DNA of 64,000 nt. Origin: Adineta ricciae (taxonomy: Eukaryota; Rotifera; Eurotatoria; Adinetida; Adinetidae). A program made the position numbers and the translations under genes. The DNA lies in assembly GCA_905250025.1 (NCBI GenBank), contig CAJNOJ010000070.1, positions 87,186 through 151,185 on the forward strand, written 5' to 3'. The notes beneath the pieces were generated by a model. The model did not search any database, was not told the DNA's origin, and saw nothing but the letters and a program-made list of their open reading frames with translations. Position 1 is the stretch's first letter. Every line of letters begins with the position of its first letter. Shown piece by piece: positions 27,651 to 43,298 of the stretch.

Positions 27651-27885
27651 GACTGATTTCATATTTCATCCTTTCTTTCTTTTCCTTGTAATTTCTATAT
27701 ATCAATAAAGAAGTCAATCGAAATTAGCATTTTCACTCTAGTAGCTCAAATGCACTTTCTCACAGACGTAATACCATCGAAATTGGAGATAGTTTCTCTT
27801 TATCTTATCATTTACGATTAATTTCCTTTCATTGCGTCGTTTTGATTCATTTCGTATTGAAAACAAGTAGAGGTAACTCGAAATC

Positions 27886-28161
27886 ATGCTACTCTCTCGT
27901 TTGCTGATCTGTTTTACCGTTATACTATTGTTATTGAGTTATTGCTGCGAAGGACAACAAGAGATTCGTAAAGCAGTTCGCGCTAAAACCAATCGGAAGA
28001 TCAATGAAGGAAAAAAGAAAATTCAACGTGGAAAACAAGCTGTTCGACGTGTGAAAAATCAAATACGAGCACCATTGGATCAAGCCAGCGCGAAAATCAA
28101 TAAGAAATATCAGAACACGAGACGAAAAATACAGAAAATAGAAGAAATAATTGATTCATGA
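27886..28161 (+). CDS. Small secreted basic helical protein, copy 2
   Basis: Tandem paralogue of the gene 236 bases upstream, same strand and same 91-residue length. Signal peptide MLLSRLLICFTVILLLLSYC, then QQEIRKAVRAKTNRKI and EGKKKIQRGKQAVRRVKNQ. Differences from copy 1 are mostly conservative (K/R, I/V, D/N) and no gaps are needed, as expected of two genes under purifying selection. Single exon, own upstream region and 3' flank. I recognise no described family. Confidence 0.85.
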   Translation: MLLSRLLICFTVILLLLSYCCEGQQEIRKAVRAKTNRKINEGKKKIQRGKQAVRRVKNQIRAPLDQASAKINKKYQNTRRKIQKIEEIIDS

Positions 28162-28269
28162 GACTAATTCGTTTTATTCATCGTGATTACTGTGTTTTTT
28201 TTTTGTAATTTTTATTTCGAAATAGATTATATTGATATAAACGTGTCTCTTATCCGAATAGTTGTATGA

Positions 28270-28771
28270 TTAATGTGCCATAATCAAGCAAAGAAACAAC
28301 AAGGCGCCATGGATCGTTCTTCCTAACTGATTACCTACATGCGCAATAAGAGAAAAGCAATATTCGTAATCGAAAAGTCAACACAAATGAATTCACCTTT
28401 GTTTGGGTGCGTTGTTGTTGTTGTTGGTGTTGTTGTCGATACGGGTGCTTTGGTGGTCGTTCTCAATGTTGTAGTTCTTGATGTTGTTCCAGTGGTAGTA
28501 GTCACAGTTGCGATTGTAATCAAAGGGATGTCAGTTGTTGTTCCTAAAGAGCGTCATAAAAGCAATGGAAGATACAATTCAGGTATTTACTTGTTGATCG
28601 GGAGGTACTTGCATTCGTAGCTAATGCGCTTGTCGCAAGTGGTGTTTCTGCATCAGTCCATAGCGTTGCTACAGTTGCATCAAATGTTACTTGGGGTTTT
28701 ATTTCATAAATTAGTGAACAGAAACAGAGAAGAAACAAGACAAAAGATGGTTTTATTGTCTCGGAAAGCAT
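28270..28771 (-). CDS. Thr-rich mucin-like protein, probably GPI-anchored
   Basis: Three small exons. Exon 1 has ATG at 28771 and a signal peptide, MLSETIKPSFVLFLLCFCSL. Exon 2 (about 28532-28399) is a run of Thr with Pro and Ala, for example TTTTGTTSRTTTLRTTTK and STTTPTTTTTHPNK. Exon 3 supplies GNQLGRTIHGALLFLCLIMAH and a TAA at 28270. Both introns keep phase. A signal peptide, a heavily O-glycosylatable stalk and a short C-terminal hydrophobic tail with no basic residues after it is the layout of a GPI-anchored mucin. It is only about 110 residues, so the stalk is the protein. The third exon is my own splice reading and is less certain than the first two. Confidence 0.6.
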
Positions 28772-28885
28772 TGTCGACGAAAAAATGAAATTGATTATAA
28801 AAAAAACGAGTATATAAAATAGTTATCGTTTCGAATGATTTATTTGGAAATGAATGTCACTGATGAGAAGAGAAGATTGATTGAT

Positions 28886-29733
28886 TTATTTATTTGCGTA
28901 CGACTCGAAAGTTTGTCGTAAGACGTCTGGACGATCAGTAAAAATAATATCAACACCGAGCTGAATCACTTCTCTCTGAACTGCTGGATCATCAAGCAAC
29001 GAACCAACGAGCGCCAATGGTCGACCTGTTTTGTGAATTGTATCGACTAAATGTGTTGTTAGTATTGCACGAGTGTTTGGTTCAAGAAATAGTCCGAGTA
29101 TATCGTGTTCAAAAGGATAGCTTTCATTGAGTTGACCTTGCTTGTAAGCTTGTGCTATTTTCATCATTGATTCTACATCAGCACAAAGAGGAATTGAAGA
29201 AGGTTTCTGCTTTTGTAATTCTTTATTGATTGGTCTATCAACAGCGCCAAACATAACTCGATCTTCAATTTTATACTTTTGAATAGCTTGAAGTGTTAAT
29301 GGAATTGCATTGGCATCCTTCATATCGAAGAAGAATACCAAAGATGATAATGGAACGAATTCATCTAAAAATGTCAATAAATATTTAATGAATGGAAAAC
29401 CTGGCCAAGCAAATACGAACTTAAAACCTGCTCGAGTGTAAGCAGTTGTGAATCCATTCGTTGTAAATATTCAAGAGTATTTTCATTAATATATGCTCCA
29501 TTTATAATACCATCGTGATTAAGAACGAGTTGCTCGTCACTGGTTTTCCATATATCAATTTCAAGAATCTCTGTTCGAGCTTCATGAACAGCTCGACGAT
29601 AGGTTTCAAGGGTATTCTCTTTTCCCCAATGTCGTCCACCACGATGTGATGCATGAATTGGCAATGACGACGAAAGGAACTTCGCATAAACAGGGAAACG
29701 CTGCGATAAGCTTGATCGTGATAACATTTTCAT
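28886..29733 (-). CDS. Glycerophosphodiester phosphodiesterase-domain protein
   Basis: GDPD-fold hydrolase that cleaves glycerophosphodiesters (or lyso-N-acylethanolamine phospholipids in the GDPD1/3 group). N-terminal catalytic motif HRGGRHWGKENTLETY holds the HRG and the E-N of the family. EIDIWKTSDEQLVLNHDG holds the metal-binding Glu/Asp and the second His. A later FFFDMKD and the C-terminal GVDIIFTDRPDVLRQTF complete the barrel. Two exons; the GTTCGT donor after LEQVL keeps frame into NEFVPLSSLVFF. Start is taken as the ATG at 29733 (MKMLSRSSL); the frame upstream of it has no better ATG. About 265 residues, a normal single-domain size. No membrane helix is clear. Confidence 0.9.
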
Positions 29734-30173
29734 ATCGATCTGTTGCAATTATGCATACAAATACTATTTCGATAGGTCAAATAACAAGCAATATCTTCAG
29801 ATGTCGCTTCCCACTAACGAAACCACACACTCTTCGTTCACACGGGATATATTTAATAAGTAAAACAAAAACTAAAAGATCGTCAAGTCGTTTTCTTTAA
29901 TTGAATATGAAATCCTTCTGTCGTGAAAATGAGGAATACAATGGAAATAAAAATAAAAAAATAAAACTGTTTGGATGTCGGTGTCACGTAGGATTTATTC
30001 TCTTAATTGTTTGATGCGTGACAAATAATAAATAAGGGATAAATGCTTGATATTGTTCAAATGATCGATGTTAGAATTTAAACAAATATTCATATGACGA
30101 TAATGAAACGGTCACCGGATAGAAAAAGAAAAGAAGAAAAAAAAAAGAAGAAGCAAAAAACAAACAACACACA
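29734..30173. other. Spacer upstream of the GDPD gene
   Basis: AT-rich spacer with A-runs near 29950-29965 and 30120-30160. It holds the GDPD promoter side and the 3' flank of the next minus-strand gene. No gene seen. Confidence 0.3.
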
Positions 30174-31108
30174 TCACAAATTGGGCAAGTCATGTATATC
30201 AAAAGAACAATCTCCAAATGTCGTTCGTTCAAAATCAAGTATTGCTTCAACATCTAGATCAAATGTCGAACTAGGAATTGGATTTTGTGTTGCATTTGGT
30301 AGTTCTAAATCCATGGATGAAGCTGGAATTTGATTGAATAAGAGATTGGTTGATGGCGACGGGGACGGTGATGGAATCGATGGTGGAGTCGAGAGAATCT
30401 TCCGTCGTTCATTATTCGGCTTCGATTTATTCATTTGATGACGCATGATCGCCACAACCATTCGACGAAACAGCGGACTCGAACGGTCCATCGTTTTCAA
30501 TTGTTTACTTAGTTTTGATGAGATCATTTGATCAATTTCATAATCACTATGAGACGGCGAAGGAGATTGTGAACTACCTGATGGAGATTTTGATAATGAT
30601 GAATATGCACTATCGATACCTATGAGGAGAAAAGTGTTCGTCGGATGATTTTGATACGCGAGGCAAATGTCAGACCTGAATTGAAATTATTGTCATTTGG
30701 ATTTGATGTTGAAGGTGGTGATGATTTGAGCATATCATGTAAGATATTTGGCATAGGTTGGTTGGATGAATAGGATTGATCTTGAGAGTTATTGGTTTGT
30801 AAAAGTGAGTAAAGATTTTTATTCATGTCTCGAACAGATGTAAACGATCGTTGATTTGATGTTGGCGCAGATGAATAAATATCATTTGATGATGAAGGAA
30901 TTTGTTCATTAGAAAATAAATAATCAAATGATGAAGGATTCGAACTGTCATTTGATACAGTTTTGGTTAGACGACGTCTTTCAGTTTTACTCGAATTATC
31001 ATTAGATTGAACTCGTCGACGNTAGTACATTAGAGTATAGCGAGAAACGACCTTGGAATGCATAACGAGTCGTTGTCGAAGGTCTTTCTGCTTGACGCGT
31101 ATAATCAT
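30174..31108 (-). CDS. Ser/Pro-rich disordered protein, possible transcriptional co-regulator
   Basis: Two exons joined in phase across a GTCTGA...TCATAG intron (about 30617-30675). A basic N-terminus (MIIRVKQKDLRQRLV, RRRVQS, ERRRLTK) is followed by a long Ser/Asn/Gln-rich stretch. A helical segment, SSKLSKQLKTMDRSSPLFRR, leads into VVAIMRHQMNK. An acidic C-terminus (FDLDVEAILDFERTTFGD) ends in DIHDLPNL. Basic head, disordered body, short helix and acidic tail suit a transcription cofactor, and the helix faintly recalls the SERTA motif, but I cannot assign a family. Base 31022 is N, which makes one codon TAN, so a stop at that point cannot be excluded from this read. Confidence 0.55.
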
Positions 31109-31780
31109 TGTTGACGTCGCTGATGAGGATGATACTCGATTACTTTACTCTCTTTCTTCATTCACTTCGTCTTTTTTTCTCTGTCACCCTCCCTCCCTCT
31201 CTCTCTCTCTCCCGCTCTACCGATGTTTCGATGGATGAGAAAGAAGAGAAGAAAAAAGAACGAGAACGATCATCTGACACCCTTGCCGTGTGTATGTAAA
31301 GCTTCTTTATCGTCACCAGACCATCATTTATTACTCCACTACTTCTTATTCAATATGAGAATAGACACTATTCGTTCTATATATATCGACATGAATGACA
31401 ATATTAGAAGTAGAAGAAGAGAGAAAAAAAGAAATATCATACCAAATCAATCATTAACCTTTGATAATTAATAACATGGCGAGAATATGAAATTTTTTTC
31501 TTTAATTGGAACGAAGAAAGTCTGGTGAAAGTATACAATCAGATAATTATATTGATTGCTATCATCGAGGTGTTCAAGATGAATATATCCGATTACTTTC
31601 AATAAGAAATCTTTTGTTCAATCAGACTTTACTGTAATATCTACTATACCAGAGTCGGGTTTATTTATAATACAAATAAAAACAAAACTTCATTTAAGGG
31701 TCAATCTTATTGATATAAAAAAAAAGAACTTGTCTATGTACAGGCATATGATTCGGAGCATTGAAACAATTCGAGAATTG
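31109..31780. other. Spacer with pyrimidine/purine runs
   Basis: About 670 bases. A strongly pyrimidine-rich tract at about 31165-31220 is followed by a purine-rich tract to about 31270. Open frames here are low-complexity artefacts. It holds the promoter side of the Ser-rich gene and the 3' flank of KLHDC3. Confidence 0.35.
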
Positions 31781-33299
31781 TTAACCGCTAGTTTCACCAG
31801 CTGGACGAGCACGATTGATCGACGATTGAGTGAAAAGTTGATATTCGTGGTAAAATCTTTTCGGAAGATGATGTACATCGATTCTTTGTTGAGCAAGGAA
31901 TAAAAAGCATAGAGTTTTCAAACTCGGCGCTAAACAAAAGAAGCATTCGAGTGGTTAGAAAAGATGAAGAAAAATGAAGTCCGTACCGAAATCTAGAACG
32001 TAAAGGTCACTTTGATCGTACAGTATCAGTCGATTTCCGGGTATATCCCGAACATCTTCGGGATTATTTAAAAATAAAGATGCTGTCACTGGACTTGTTC
32101 CACCAAACATATACATTCGATGACCAACAACAAGACAACATTGACGACGACGCGGAATCGGATTAGGAATACCGGCGGTTTTTATACGGCGCCAAATCGA
32201 AGTTAACGGATTGAATTCATGCAAATCATTGAAATGTAATCCAACGACATCGTTATATCCAGCGAATATGTACAGTTTGCCATCGTAGGCGACTAGAAAA
32301 TGAAAAAAAATGATATTTTGGTTTTAAACACGTGGCAAAACATACATGCAGAATGGGATCGTCTTCCAGGAGGTACTTGTCCAGCTGTGGCAACTTGGAG
32401 CCAAGTCTGTGATTCGGGATTAAAAACATAGAGTTGATTATCGTATAGATTATCTGTTATGTGAGGCTCAATATGATCAGAACGGCCACCAAATATATAC
32501 ATTCGACCATCTAGATTGGTTGCAGAGTGAAAATCTCGCCATTGAGGTACTTGATCGTCAAGCTTAAGATAGAAAATGGGTCATATGCATAGATACGCAA
32601 AAGAAAGTTCTATACTTTTCGATTGTACAAATGCCAAATCGATTGATTGAAGTCAAAACAGTAAAGATCATCAGAAAATTGTTGACTCTAACATGAAAGA
32701 TAAAGGCTCATTTGCTTTCTTTTCTTTTAATTAACTTACGGAATCTTCAAATCCACCAAATATGTACATTCGATCATCGATCACGCATGCTGAATGACCA
32801 TCACGTGAACTGGGAATATCACGACCTGTCACAGGTACAATAGACCATTTGCACGATTCTGAAAGATTAAGTCATGATTTAGTTTGCTTAACAAAACTAC
32901 TTCATTTCAAAGAAACCTACTTGGATTAAAACAAAACAAACGATTACAAGTTCCAGGGTGGTCGTTACGTCCACCCCAGAGATAAAACTTTTGCTGATAA
33001 ACCACTACGGTGTGTCCGTATCGTGAAAATGGCGTTTCTTTGTATTGTGGATCGGTCTTATCAGGCTTGGGTAGTGAATACCATTTCAATGTACCTAAAT
33101 CATTTCAAACGATCAATATTCACTCGAAATAGAAAACATTTCGCTTACAAGCATTTAATATATGAACATCAATCGGAGTTACTTGTGTGTAATCTTCAGC
33201 GTTTGAATAGCCACCAAAAGAATAGATCAAATTATCCAACGCACCTGCAGCATGATTTACACGGCGAGGACCATTTTCAATCGATTGTATCCAATACAT
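31781..33299 (-). CDS. KLHDC3: Kelch domain-containing protein 3
   Basis: Kelch beta-propeller; the vertebrate protein is a CUL2 substrate receptor for C-terminal degrons. Start MYWIQSIENGPRRVNHAAGAL at 33299, then kelch blades: RYGHTVVVYQQKFYLWGGRND, SSRDGHSACVIDDRMYIFGG, WRDFHSATNLDGRMYIFGGR, PPGRRSHSACM, FAYDGKLYIFAGYND, PRRRQCCLVVGHRMYMFGGTSP. It ends with the KLHDC3-type C-terminal stretch (YDQSDLYVLDF, APSLKTLCFL) and RPAGETSG. About eight exons with short introns. The order and the conserved tail fit KLHDC3 well and other kelch proteins poorly. Stop at 31781-31783. Confidence 0.94.
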
Positions 33300-33719
33300 T
33301 TTGACGTCCGTTCAACTTTTTGTTATTATTACTTCATCAAAAATTGCTTATCTTCTGTTTAATTTTCACCGGAACCAATCGAATTATTTATCGCGGACAG
33401 CTGCCGACCTCTATACTGTTGAATCAAATTGTTCGAGGTATGCATAGTAGAATCAAATTGCGAAAACAAGAATAGATAAATATCTCAGTGAAATGATGTA
33501 CTTTTATAGGGGTAGAATCAAAATATTCACATTACAGTATTCAAAAACAGAAACCATGAACGGAGCTAGGAATACAAAAGCCTTATTAATTGTTTTCGCA
33601 TACATGTGTATCGTTTCTTTCTGTATCTTTCAATCCGGAGAGCTTTCGTCACGGATCATTGAGGTTGGATATATAACCATACACGAAATAGTATTCGATT
33701 ACATATTCGTGGAGACAAT
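33300..33719. promoter_or_regulatory. Divergent spacer between KLHDC3 and a small plus-strand gene
   Basis: Head-to-head spacer of 420 bases. It contains a short plus-strand open frame (ATG at 33556, 55 residues, hydrophobic start) whose TGA overlaps the next gene's ATG as ATGA. I treat that frame as a possible upstream ORF, not a gene. Confidence 0.3.
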
Positions 33720-34264
33720 ATGACTACAGAAGAACAAAACACCGAGAATACACGTCGAAAAACGCCTTACTCGTAAGTATTAGACGAAATGAACTGATGC
33801 TGTACATCTTTTTCTAACCGTAATCACAGGGAGAAAATTCAAGAACGTCCGGAACGCAATCCCCCGATAGTCTATACTCCACTACCGCCAAAAGAATTAT
33901 TTGAAAAGGTAATCAAAAACTATTTCGTTTCACTTTTACAAATTGCTCATTCTTTTCTAGTACCGTGATCAAATCAATCGAAATGTCCGCAAAGTTTGGC
34001 CTAAGACCCCGGATGATTATGTTCTAGAACCATTCCAATCACGATTCAATTACTACGACTACGGCGGTCAATACAATTTCATTGTTTGTTTCTTGTGTTT
34101 TGCTCCCTAACGAAACATGGCTCTTGTTTTATTCTATTTAGTGCGAATTACCCAGCGGACAACCAACATATGTCACTATCACTGAGTCCTTTGAAAAAGA
34201 GGATGGTGATCTGGCGAATAATGACGCTGAACGCCACCGTCGCCTGATCGTTAGTGCTAGTTAA
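33720..34264 (+). CDS. Small hydrophilic protein of unknown function (four exons)
   Basis: About 122 residues: MTTEEQNTENTRRKTPYS, then NPPIVYTPLPPKELFEKYRD, VWPKTPDDYVLEPFQSRF, NYYDYGGQYNF, CELPSGQPTYVTITESF and a charged end, NNDAERHRRLIVSAS. Four exons with introns of about 55-65 bases and consistent phase (the third exon is read to a GTTTGT donor). Such Pro/Tyr-rich small soluble proteins are common among ciliary microtubule inner proteins, but I do not recognise the family and make no assignment. It is divergent from KLHDC3. Confidence 0.6.
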
Positions 34265-35729
34265 ACATTGATCAATGAAACATTCTAACTGGACTCGATT
34301 TCTGACGATTAGCTATTGTTAGTTTTCTACTAATTCAATAAAGAGCTAAGTGAAAGATCGCATCGTTTGATTAACTTCTAAGTCGATTTGATAAATATGA
34401 CAAAACATATGTTTAAGTGTCAATCTGCTACCCATTTTTCAGCAAAGTGGTACGTGAAAACAATAATACACGCGATGAGTTCTATGGCAAACCGATAGGA
34501 AAGTAATAAAAGAGAAGCTTTATTGCTTTTGTTTCAAGCATGACCTTGCATTCTATACGCAAACTTATTTTTCATGTATGATTGTATATATTTTCCCCTT
34601 CTATTCAGTAATTGATAAGCACAAAAGAAAACGAAGTAGTGTGCTCCTGTATCGACGCTTTGAAGTCAACGAACATTAGTTACCTTTGCATATGAAACGA
34701 GTTGCTTATTTCAGTTTTTTCGTGTTTAAACCATTCAAGGTTTATCATCCAAGACAGAAACGATGTTGTTGTTCAAATATATGCTATGATCAAGAACAGC
34801 TAATCGATAGAAATCAAATTTATTGAGATCGTTTCATTCTTTATCGATTTATGAATCGATTAATCAAATAAATAACAATGCTTTGTAATTCCTACGGAGC
34901 TGTTTTGTTTGCACCAAACTGGTTAACTTCATTGAAGAGTAAGAGAAAGCACGAATGTAAATAGGATTCCAATGAATCTATTTAGCCGGTTTTTAGACAA
35001 GAATACTGATGAACTAGTCTTCTTCCAAGGCAAGATTATACGAGATAATCTTTCTTTTATTCGACTCTTTTTTTGGTCTTATTTATTTGTTATATAAACG
35101 ACAAGACAAGAAGATTAGTATTCGAATCCTCTTATTTACTGCTCGAAAAGAGTACAGTACAAAAGGCTAGATGAGCGCGATCATAATACGATGGTGTAAT
35201 CAAATCGACTTTGGATATTTTTAGTTAATTAATAGAAAGAGATATATGTGTATCAAATCCGTATATGTATATATATGATTTTGTTTTTTTTTAATTAACA
35301 TATTCTCTGTTGTCATTCATCTGTTTCGTTGTCATTTTGTTTTTCTTTTCTATTTAGTATACAGAATTGAGAAGATATACAGTCATTCGAACCATCGGGC
35401 TTTATGTTGTTGTTATATGCTGTCAAGAAAAATAATTTCTGTTGGGCGTGACGCTGTTAGAACATAATATTTATAGACTTCTTTCAAAGGATATTACATC
35501 GACAGAGAGAGAGAGGGGAAGGGGGAGAGGGACCAAGGAAAAAAGAGAAAGAGAGCGAGCAGGAATTGCAATTTTGGTTAGTCTGGTGTGTTGCACGTCG
35601 TATTCTCGCTTCGTTAGATCCAATTATTCGATGTAGAATGCTAAATGTCATCTGTACTTCGTACGAGAATGTATCTTGATCGTTAATTTAAACTGTGATG
35701 ATCGAAACAACTTCTTTTTCAGATAGAAT
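34265..35729. other. Long spacer upstream of the first GPCR
   Basis: About 1.5 kb. AT-rich, with TA-rich runs near 35240-35280 and a purine run at about 35500-35560 that yields an artefactual Arg/Glu frame. No gene, RNA or repeat family recognised. It probably holds the GPCR promoter and 5'UTR. Confidence 0.35.
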
Positions 35730-37333
35730 ATGACATCTGATAATGATATTTATCGTTGGTATGCAGATGTGATCGTCTATCGGATATTTGGTCTGTGTAT
35801 TGCATGTTTGGGTATTATCGGTGGAACACTTTCTTTACTTGTTTTTCGTCGTAAAACATTACGAAAAAAATCTTGTTCAATTTACTTTCTCTTCTTGGCC
35901 TTAGCTGATCTTCTGTGTATGATATGTTGGCTTGTACATTTTGTTTTACCAGCTTATGATATTCATCTCATTACTATATCGAATGTCTTTTGCAAAACAT
36001 TTGTATTCGCTATGTATCTTGCCTTTGATTTGGCCAATTACCTTCTTACTGTATGGTAGGTTCTTATGCGTTGATAGTGGATTCGAATCAAACTAGCCGT
36101 ATCTTGTCGTTTTGAAATTAGATTAGTACATGATGACCAGTGATATGGTAATATCGATCATTTACTTTTGTCAGATTTGGATAAAAGCATAAGAAATAGA
36201 ATACATTAGTTGACAGATTTTTCATTTGGGCTATCTTCTCGCGTTGACTGATAGGTGATGAAAAAGCCCATTAAGTTCCACTACACTTCGATCAATGTAT
36301 CAAAAGAACGATCGAGAGCAAGTTTAGTCGGACAAATAAGCGCTAGAAAAGTCTGATATTGATTATTAGAATCTTGGCATGATCTCAAGAACTCTTCGTA
36401 ATTAGACAGATGCCGGATATGAGACTATTTTTTGAGAGATTTACTCGTTAAGAATCAAATAAGTCTTTGCATCTGCTACTAAAATTCCTTTTAGCTCAAT
36501 TGATCGTGCTGCAATCGTTCTGTTTCCAATAAAAAGTCGTCAATTTTGTCACCGCCGAATGGCTTACATAATCACATGTGTTTTAGTTCTAATTCACACA
36601 TTATTCAATGGTCATTTACTTTACGGTTTCGTTGTCTTATCCGCTATATCCGAGTCAGGTCCGTCAACGCGAATATGTATGCAACGTATGGTTCCTGAGG
36701 GCTATCAGAAATTCTTCGCCGTATATGATTCATATGTTGACGTTATTCGAACAAATGTTATTCCATTTATAATCATGAGTATATGTAATATAATTATAAT
36801 TAATCGAGTATGTCGATCGAATTCCTTAAGAAATTTTAATGGAAAATCTCGTAATCGAAATGGTAAATCAAAGAAGAAATATGAAAAGGATCGACAATTA
36901 ACATTAATGTTGCTTGGCTCATCGATTGCCTTTCTCGTTCTAACTCTTCCAACTGAAATCAATGACATTATTCGATCACATTCAAGTAATCAACTTGTTA
37001 CCGAAAAAGCATATCTTCTAACCGCAGTTTTACTTTCGCTTGCACATCTGAACTATGCCGTAAGTTTGGTTTTCCCTTTCACTTTGAAAACATCTTCAAT
37101 AGTTATTCTAGGTCCATTTCTATATTTATACATTAACCGGTGAAGTGTTTCGTCAGCAATTGATGAAACTATGGTTAATCAAAGCTCTATGGCCATTACT
37201 ATCAAAAATCTTTCGATGTAAACAAACATCAAAAGCAGTTTCAAACGAAACAAGTAACGTCACCCAAAACTATCGCTTAGATATATCACCTACTTTGAAC
37301 AAATACAACGAAATTTCCGTTTCGGAATTTTAA
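35730..37333 (+). CDS. Rhodopsin-family G-protein-coupled receptor 1
   Basis: Seven membrane helices. TM1: FGLCIACLGIIGGTLSLLVF. TM2 is SIYFLFLALADLLCM, with the conserved LxxAD. TM3: CKTFVFAMYLAFDLANYLLTV then CSIDRAAIV. TM5: NVIPFIIMSICNIIIINRV. TM6: LTLMLLGSSIAFLVLTLP. TM7 ends NYAVHFYIYTLTGEVFR, an NPxxY variant. Three exons; the first intron (36056-36494) is about 440 bases and the second about 55. The TM3 end is DRA instead of DRY. Loops and the TM6 LP resemble peptide-type (FMRFamide-receptor-like) receptors, but the ligand is unknown. Start is ATG at 35730. Confidence 0.88.
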
Positions 37334-37843
37334 GACAAGTGATGAACATACACATATGTGTTTTTCTCTGGATCAAAATATGCAATCTTATCTTGACAGA
37401 TGGCGATCATATTACATCGAAATTGTCTATGAGAGAAAATCTTACTTTCAAAATCCAATGATGCACCAACAGACTCAACGTAAGAAAAAAAAAAGTCGAC
37501 AATGATTTGACATATCTCGATTTTTCTCATCATTACAATGTCTATGTATTGTATTATTTTACTATGCTTGTACTGAATAAGTTAATCTATATGAATAATA
37601 AATCGGGCATAGATCGATAATCAAATCATCCAACAGAGCCAGATGATCCATAAACGTTGAATTTGAATCTAAGCGTACTGATTGACGTTCGAAGTCTAAT
37701 GCAAATTTCTTATTTTTATTTTCATTAACTCATTCTCGGAACGTAGAAAATATTTCCATATGTATATACATGTATATATAATAAAAAGCACCATCGAAAA
37801 AAAAAAGAATAAGAATAAGATCTGGTATTTGCATGTGACTAGA
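37334..37843. other. Convergent spacer between GPCR 1 and the ACK kinase
   Basis: Tail-to-tail spacer of about 510 bases with AATAAA-type signals (for example near 37598). Nothing coding. Confidence 0.35.
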
Positions 37844-42720
<4,877 letters not shown>

Positions 42721-43298
42721 TCTACACGTTCGTTTAAAGTAATCGGATGAAATCTAATACTATTAAGAACGACCCTGTCAGTCAGTCAGTCAGTCAAGAG
42801 GTGAAATATATCAAATCGATGACTCATTTTTCTTCTTTTATTTAGTTTACACTACCAAATTGATTTGATTATTATTTTTTGACTGAAAGAGTTTTTTTTT
42901 GGTAAAAATAACTTCAATATTTTACTTTATTTTTCTGTTTATTCTCCAGATGTCGCTGTTGAACAATTTTTGTCGAGTACGTTGTTTTCGATGAAAAGGA
43001 ATAGACGTTGTAAGAATGTTTCGTTTGCATGTTTTTACGATTGATCGAGCAGAATTTAAAGTTTATTTTGCGCTCTTGCATACTGTATATCATCGTAGAG
43101 AACGATTCATGTCAAACGCAAGAAAAAAATAGCATAATTCTGATTATTTGCATTATAATGACTCAAAACTAATGAATAGAACTTTATTTTTTTCGTAATT
43201 TCATCATGTCGATAACTGTGAGTCATAGTTTGAACTTCCTCGATGAAATCGTCGTATAAATATCGGCCAATTTGATCAGTCATATATGACATTTGATA
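42721..43298. promoter_or_regulatory. Divergent spacer between the ACK kinase and archaemetzincin genes
   Basis: Head-to-head spacer of about 580 bases with T-runs and a short GTCA tandem (42777-42796). It presumably contains both promoters. A minus-strand open frame at its right end is not supported. Confidence 0.35.
42777..42796. repeat. (GTCA)5 microsatellite
   Basis: Five perfect GTCA units just upstream of the ACK start codon. Confidence 0.9.

Noticed and set aside
31165-31299. Open frames in the pyrimidine/purine tract upstream of the Ser-rich gene
   Set aside because: They only mirror the sequence bias (Ser/Leu or Arg/Lys/Glu runs) and carry no motif.
35500-35600. Arg/Glu-rich plus-strand frame before GPCR 1
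   Set aside because: Artefact of a purine run; no homology, no splice context.
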